Positions 60,861-64,000 of a stretch of DNA of 64,000 nucleotides are shown here, one piece after another (position 1 is the first letter of the stretch; every line of letters begins with the position of its first letter). The translations under genes and the position numbers were made by a program. This stretch comes from Solibacillus sp. FSL R5-0449. Lineage in GTDB: Bacteria; Bacillota; Bacilli; Bacillales_A; Planococcaceae. A model generated the notes under the pieces. The model saw nothing but the letters and a program-made list of their open reading frames with translations, made no database searches and was not told the DNA's origin. The DNA is taken from assembly GCF_037975215.1 (NCBI RefSeq), contig NZ_CP150239.1, positions 1,526,001 through 1,590,000 on the forward strand, written 5' to 3'.

Positions 60861-61310
60861 TTATGTAAGTACATATTCCATAAGGGGATATATTCTCCCC
60901 GGTATGACTGCTGATTCAACATAAATGATTCTTTTTGCACCCATTTTCAAGTAAAATTCATATGCATTTGGATCACTATTAAATTGGAAGCTACTCAATC
61001 CATATTCTGTTGCCTTCAGTAAAATATCTTTCCATAAAATTTTTCCTAATCCTTGTCCTATGTATATAGGAACTACAAAGAAATTCTCTAATTTTTTCGT
61101 TTCGGTACATAAACAGTAGAACCCTTTAATCGCCTTCTCTTCTTCTAGCACGTAAATCACTTTTGACTGGATATCGTCTGTTGTAATGGTTAAAGTATCT
61201 TTCCAAGCATTCATAAAATCCTCTGAATACCCCCAAGAGCCTTTTGCATTAATAGCTATATCCGTCAGTATCACTGCGTCCTCGACAGTTGCTTTTCTTA
61301 TCTTATTCAT
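60861..61310 (-). CDS. GNAT acetyltransferase
   Basis: 149 aa, ATG 61310 with GAGG upstream. IRKATVEDAVILTDIAINAK at the N-terminus, motif A FFVVPIYIGQGLGKILWKDI (about residues 77-96) with the Q/R-x-x-G-x-G/A-type acetyl-CoA loop, and NAYEFYLKMGAKRI as motif B. Substrate unknown. One of three or four GNAT genes or remnants in the window. Confidence 0.85.
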   Translation of the reverse strand: MNKIRKATVEDAVILTDIAINAKGSWGYSEDFMNAWKDTLTITTDDIQSKVIYVLEEEKAIKGFYCLCTETKKLENFFVVPIYIGQGLGKILWKDILLKATEYGLSSFQFNSDPNAYEFYLKMGAKRIIYVESAVIPGRIYPLMEYVLT

Positions 61311-61643
61311 TACTTATTCCTCTTGTTTCATAATTTCAATTTATTACTCAATCAATCTTCTACGCCAATAGCTTCATGCCAGTGTAAGCCCATTCATGAA
61401 TGTAAGAATTTTCTTCTCATTTTTAATCTCCTTTAATTCGGAATGCCACGTACAGACGTAAAAAATGAGGAATAGTTTCACATTCTTTTAAGAATAATTC
61501 AGGAAAATACTGGTTATTAATTGTAAAATGGTAAGAGATAGAGCGCATTATTTTATTTTCAACATAAATCAGTTAAACAGAATAAAATATCAGATTTGTC
61601 TTTTTCTTTGTAAGCATTAAAAATTTCGGATTCAGGAGGAAAA
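61311..61643. other. Intergenic stretch
   Basis: No gene-like ORF, clear hairpin or repeat. It holds the divergent promoters for the acetyltransferase (minus) and the membrane protein gene (plus). Confidence 0.5.
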
Positions 61644-62069
61644 ATGAAAAACAAAAATACGCTAAAAACGATAAACTGGGTGACATTCATTTTCATTGTA
61701 TTGGTCGGAATTATTACAGCCTGGATGATTCTCTATGACTTAAATACACAGGTTGCCTTTGGTGAAGAAGGGCAGTCTCGCGCAGGTTTCCGTTGGGGTA
61801 TATTCCACAATATCATTTTAGTTACAATAATCTTGTCAGCTTCCTTTTTAGGGTTTGCGTGGAAATTCTTATTTCCCTTTAATGTACCCATTGCAATAAT
61901 AATAGCTGGTTTATGCTATCAACTATTTTTCCTTACGTTCACTATCGGATGGGTCGGCTTGAATGGCACATTCGGTCTCCTTATCGCATTTCTAATTGGG
62001 ATAGTATTGATTATTTCTTATGCGGTTATTAAATTTCTGGAAAGCCGTAAACCTATCGAAACGAAATAA
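61644..62069 (+). CDS. Membrane protein of unknown function
   Basis: 141 aa, ATG 61644 after CAGGAGG. Four membrane segments (WVTFIFIVLVGIITAWMIL, HNIILVTIILSASFLGFAW, PFNVPIAIIIAGLCYQLFFL, TFGLLIAFLIGIVLIISYAV). First of three consecutive small genes with similar style. Unknown family. Confidence 0.65.
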   Translation: MKNKNTLKTINWVTFIFIVLVGIITAWMILYDLNTQVAFGEEGQSRAGFRWGIFHNIILVTIILSASFLGFAWKFLFPFNVPIAIIIAGLCYQLFFLTFTIGWVGLNGTFGLLIAFLIGIVLIISYAVIKFLESRKPIETK

Positions 62070-62097
62070 TAGGTTCAACGCCAATTAGGGGGAAGTC

Positions 62098-62691
62098 ATG
62101 AAACAGAGACGTTTACTGTTAAAAGGCATCATAATAGGCTTTCCCATCACTGTATTCCTATTATGGATTACCGGTGCCATTAATCTATGGTTTTATGACA
62201 TCGGTGATATTGCTAATAACGAAAAGTTTTATTCCTTCGAATTAAAGCCTATAGAGGGTGAGTATTCGGTATTAATTGATTTAAGGGACCTTGAAAGTAA
62301 TGTAGGTAAGACACTTTATGATGATGGTAAACATCAGATTTACGTATCGAATGTCTTTATTTCAGATGATGCAAATTACGACGTGTCTTTTAGATCAAGT
62401 GGTAAATATAATTTATATGGCGCGACATTGGTATCAGGTATTGTACATGAACGAGTACAGGGTGGGATTTCTTTCGGATTAAGAGCAAATGCCAAAGCAA
62501 CTTATCGAGGCAGCACTTTCAAAATATATACATCTGGAAGTGGATTAAACTATAAAGATGGCGATTCTTTTGGGTTTTATGTAATCCCACATGATAGAGA
62601 GGTAACTTTAAATATTGCTGAAGATCCTATTATAGAAATTACACTTTCTGACCTGGTTATGCACAAATGGTCAAGTAAATATGGCTTATAA
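62098..62691 (+). CDS. Membrane-anchored protein of unknown function
   Basis: 197 aa. One N-terminal membrane segment (GIIIGFPITVFLLWITGAI), then an extracellular beta-rich domain of about 160 residues (FYSFELKPIEGEYSVLIDLR, VSNVFISDDANYDVSFRSS, GSTFKIYTSGSGLNYK). ATG 62098 with AGGGGGAAG upstream, 28 bases after the preceding gene, so probably in one operon with it. Confidence 0.65.
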   Translation: MKQRRLLLKGIIIGFPITVFLLWITGAINLWFYDIGDIANNEKFYSFELKPIEGEYSVLIDLRDLESNVGKTLYDDGKHQIYVSNVFISDDANYDVSFRSSGKYNLYGATLVSGIVHERVQGGISFGLRANAKATYRGSTFKIYTSGSGLNYKDGDSFGFYVIPHDREVTLNIAEDPIIEITLSDLVMHKWSSKYGL

Positions 62692-62737
62692 TTGAAAAAC
62701 TGAACCGATTTGCTGCTTTTTAAGAAAGGGGATTTTT

Positions 62738-63121
62738 ATGGGTGGAGATGCTATTGTATGGCTGGTGATCTTATTGTCTATTTTAATTTGTGATGGATTA
62801 GCAGTGTATTTATACCGTAAAAGGAACTTTCCTTTATGGACTTCGGCAATTATTATAGCCCTTTTAGTTCCGGTGATTGTTTATAGTTTTGTAGCTTTAG
62901 GAATTAATTATTTTAACAGAACGAATACCGATCCCGATAGTACAGGAGAAGGAATCGCTTTTGCAGGAGGTTTTATTGCGATAATACTGGCATTCAATGC
63001 GATTGTGATGTTTGTTATTGGCGTGATTTTAACTATCTACACTTTCATTAAAAAGAAGCGTTGGAAAGACACTGCAAATAAATCGGGGGATGAAAGTGAA
63101 ATTACTAAGGAGGGAAAGTAG
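62738..63121 (+). CDS. Membrane protein of unknown function
   Basis: 127 aa, ATG 62738 with AAAGGGGA upstream. Three membrane segments (AIVWLVILLSILICDGLAVY, WTSAIIIALLVPVIVYSFVA, AGGFIAIILAFNAIVMFVIG) and a charged C-terminal tail. Its last codons overlap the remnant of an acetyltransferase gene in another frame, so its C-terminus may have been created by a deletion. Confidence 0.6.
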   Translation: MGGDAIVWLVILLSILICDGLAVYLYRKRNFPLWTSAIIIALLVPVIVYSFVALGINYFNRTNTDPDSTGEGIAFAGGFIAIILAFNAIVMFVIGVILTIYTFIKKKRWKDTANKSGDESEITKEGK

Positions 63122-63254
63122 TGAACCTGCATTTGAAGTAAATGAAAATGCGCGGCGATTTTATGAAAAAAACGGCTTTAAAATCAAATCCAGAGGGCAC
63201 GAAAACGAAGAGAATTTACCAGATATTCTTTATGAATGGATTTCCAATAAATAA
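63090..63254 (+). pseudogene. C-terminal remnant of a GNAT acetyltransferase gene
   Basis: In this frame the DNA encodes SSEPAFEVNENARRFYEKNG, then FKIKSRG and LYEWISNK to TAA 63254. ENARRFYEKNGF is the typical motif B end of GNAT proteins. The domain's first 120 residues are missing; upstream the frame runs into the membrane protein gene. A chance ATG (63090) opens it but has no proper ribosome binding site. Confidence 0.7.
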
Positions 63255-63283
63255 TTTAATGGAGAGAATGGGGTGTTGGTTAG

Positions 63284-63559
63284 TTGAGAGTAATTTTTTC
63301 AGTCATTTCCGCAATTATTTGTTTGGCATTAATTTCCTTGTTGAATAAAATGCCTTTTCGTTTGGAGGAAAAGATTTTTAACTTAATTGTTGCTCCTAAT
63401 TTATACTTACCATTCGGAATAGGGGTTTTAGGTTTATTATTTGCTCTGTTTGGTGTGAAAGGGTATATCAGACTTACATTATTCGGACTAAATATTATTG
63501 GTTTGATTGGCTATCTTATCATATTTGTAATGGCAACAGCGGGTTTTCAAGAACCATAA
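63284..63559 (+). CDS. Small membrane protein of unknown function
   Basis: 91 aa, TTG start at 63284 with only a GGGGTG stretch about 14 bases upstream, so the start is uncertain. Three hydrophobic segments (VIFSVISAIICLALISLL, YLPFGIGVLGLLFALFG, LFGLNIIGLIGYLIIFVMAT). Unknown family. Confidence 0.55.
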   Translation: MRVIFSVISAIICLALISLLNKMPFRLEEKIFNLIVAPNLYLPFGIGVLGLLFALFGVKGYIRLTLFGLNIIGLIGYLIIFVMATAGFQEP

Positions 63560-63613
63560 TGAGAAATATTTTTATTAGTATGTAAAATCTAGCAATGCAT
63601 GGGGGCATCGCAA

Positions 63614-64000
63614 TTGTATCAATATTATAATGGTTTCGTTATTAGAGAAGGTACTAAAGGAATTCCAGCTGATTTTGTTGAGTACTTATTTAAAGACGCT
63701 GGATGGGCAAAAAATATTCCATCTTGGCAAAAAGAAAAGTACTCACTCATCTTTGAAAATTCAACTTGGGCATTTACGGTTTGGGACCATGAGAGAATGA
63801 TTGCGATGGTGAGAGTGATATCAGATCAAATCATGGCGGCAAATATTATGGATTTAGTCGTTTTATCAGAATATAGAGGTAAAGGGATCGGAAAAAAACT
63901 TGTTGAGTTATGTATTCAAAAGCTTCCGCATGGAGATTGGTTTGCGCACACTTCAGCAAATAATTTCAAATTTTATGAGAACTGCGGAATGGAAGTAAAA
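63614..64000 (+). CDS. GNAT acetyltransferase, incomplete at the window end
   Basis: 129 codons inside the window, from TTG 63614 (GGGGGC seven bases upstream; YQYYNGFVIREGTKGIP). Motif A is MDLVVLSEYRGKGIGKKLVE, with the standard RGKGIG acetyl-CoA loop, and motif B begins ANNFKFYENCGME. Only the last residues of a typical 140-aa protein are cut off. It is close in type to the YjgM/PaiA-like acetyltransferases of Bacillus; substrate unknown. Confidence 0.82.
   Translation, partial: MYQYYNGFVIREGTKGIPADFVEYLFKDAGWAKNIPSWQKEKYSLIFENSTWAFTVWDHERMIAMVRVISDQIMAANIMDLVVLSEYRGKGIGKKLVELCIQKLPHGDWFAHTSANNFKFYENCGMEVK

Noticed and set aside
63142-63348. 68-codon ORF in another frame
   Set aside because: The frame with recognisable protein similarity is the acetyltransferase remnant; this one is its shadow.

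Overview
The window looks like chromosome of a low-GC, spore-forming Firmicute of the family Planococcaceae, most likely the Solibacillus/Lysinibacillus group. The basis is Bacillus-like gene families (MhqR/MhqD, NsrR/Hmp, YdaF-like acetyltransferase, TelA, a CotX/CotV-type coat protein), strong GGAGG ribosome binding sites with frequent TTG and GTG starts, a proline-type T-box and a glycine riboswitch. The genus is inference. I see no rRNA, tRNA or CRISPR array.

Layout. 0-10.7 kb: the 5' part of an aspartate ammonia-lyase gene, a lipoprotein, a glycine-riboswitch-controlled cycA permease, a first array of 21-bp-spaced TATTAGAA repeats, a helix-turn-helix/TPR regulator with an MFS exporter, a YdaF-like acetyltransferase, a complete IS1182-family element and an ABC-2 exporter. 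10.8-16.4 kb: a tight five-gene operon (GntR regulator, iron alcohol dehydrogenase, ThDP enzyme, BASS-type Na+ symporter, nucleoside-sugar-epimerase-like oxidoreductase) that looks like an undescribed organic-acid pathway. 16.6-23.2 kb: DNA polymerase IV, a DUF3817-MFS fusion behind a Fur-box-like site, an RNA methylase pair, and a quinone-detoxification module mhqR / dioxygenase / mhqD with two visible operators.

23.5-33.4 kb is an AT-rich accessory region of small lipoproteins, secreted and membrane proteins in both orientations. The genes are separated by at least nine copies of one short palindrome (CCCAAA-n-TTTGGG followed by AACGTTAT) and by recurrent terminators, so the region reads like an array of gene cassettes. 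It also holds a degenerate paralogue fragment, a lipoprotein without a canonical start codon, a CotX-like coat gene with a SigK-like promoter, and a nucleotidyltransferase gene broken by one nonsense codon.

33.5-47 kb: RNase Z, small membrane proteins, two Nudix genes in total, a class A penicillin-binding protein with a roughly 100-residue Lys/Glu tail, an ArsR regulator with duplicated operators and a truncated YdcZ gene, proC under a T-box, an MBL hydrolase and a PAS/HD-GYP protein. 47-60.4 kb: a second TATTAGAA array (both arrays lie between convergent genes), hmp divergent from nsrR, a short-chain dehydrogenase, argG-argH, a drug exporter, TelA, an EamA permease, an M20 peptidase and a sirtuin. 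60.5-64 kb: a zinc-ribbon protein, acetyltransferases (one reduced to a C-terminal remnant) and small membrane proteins of unknown function.
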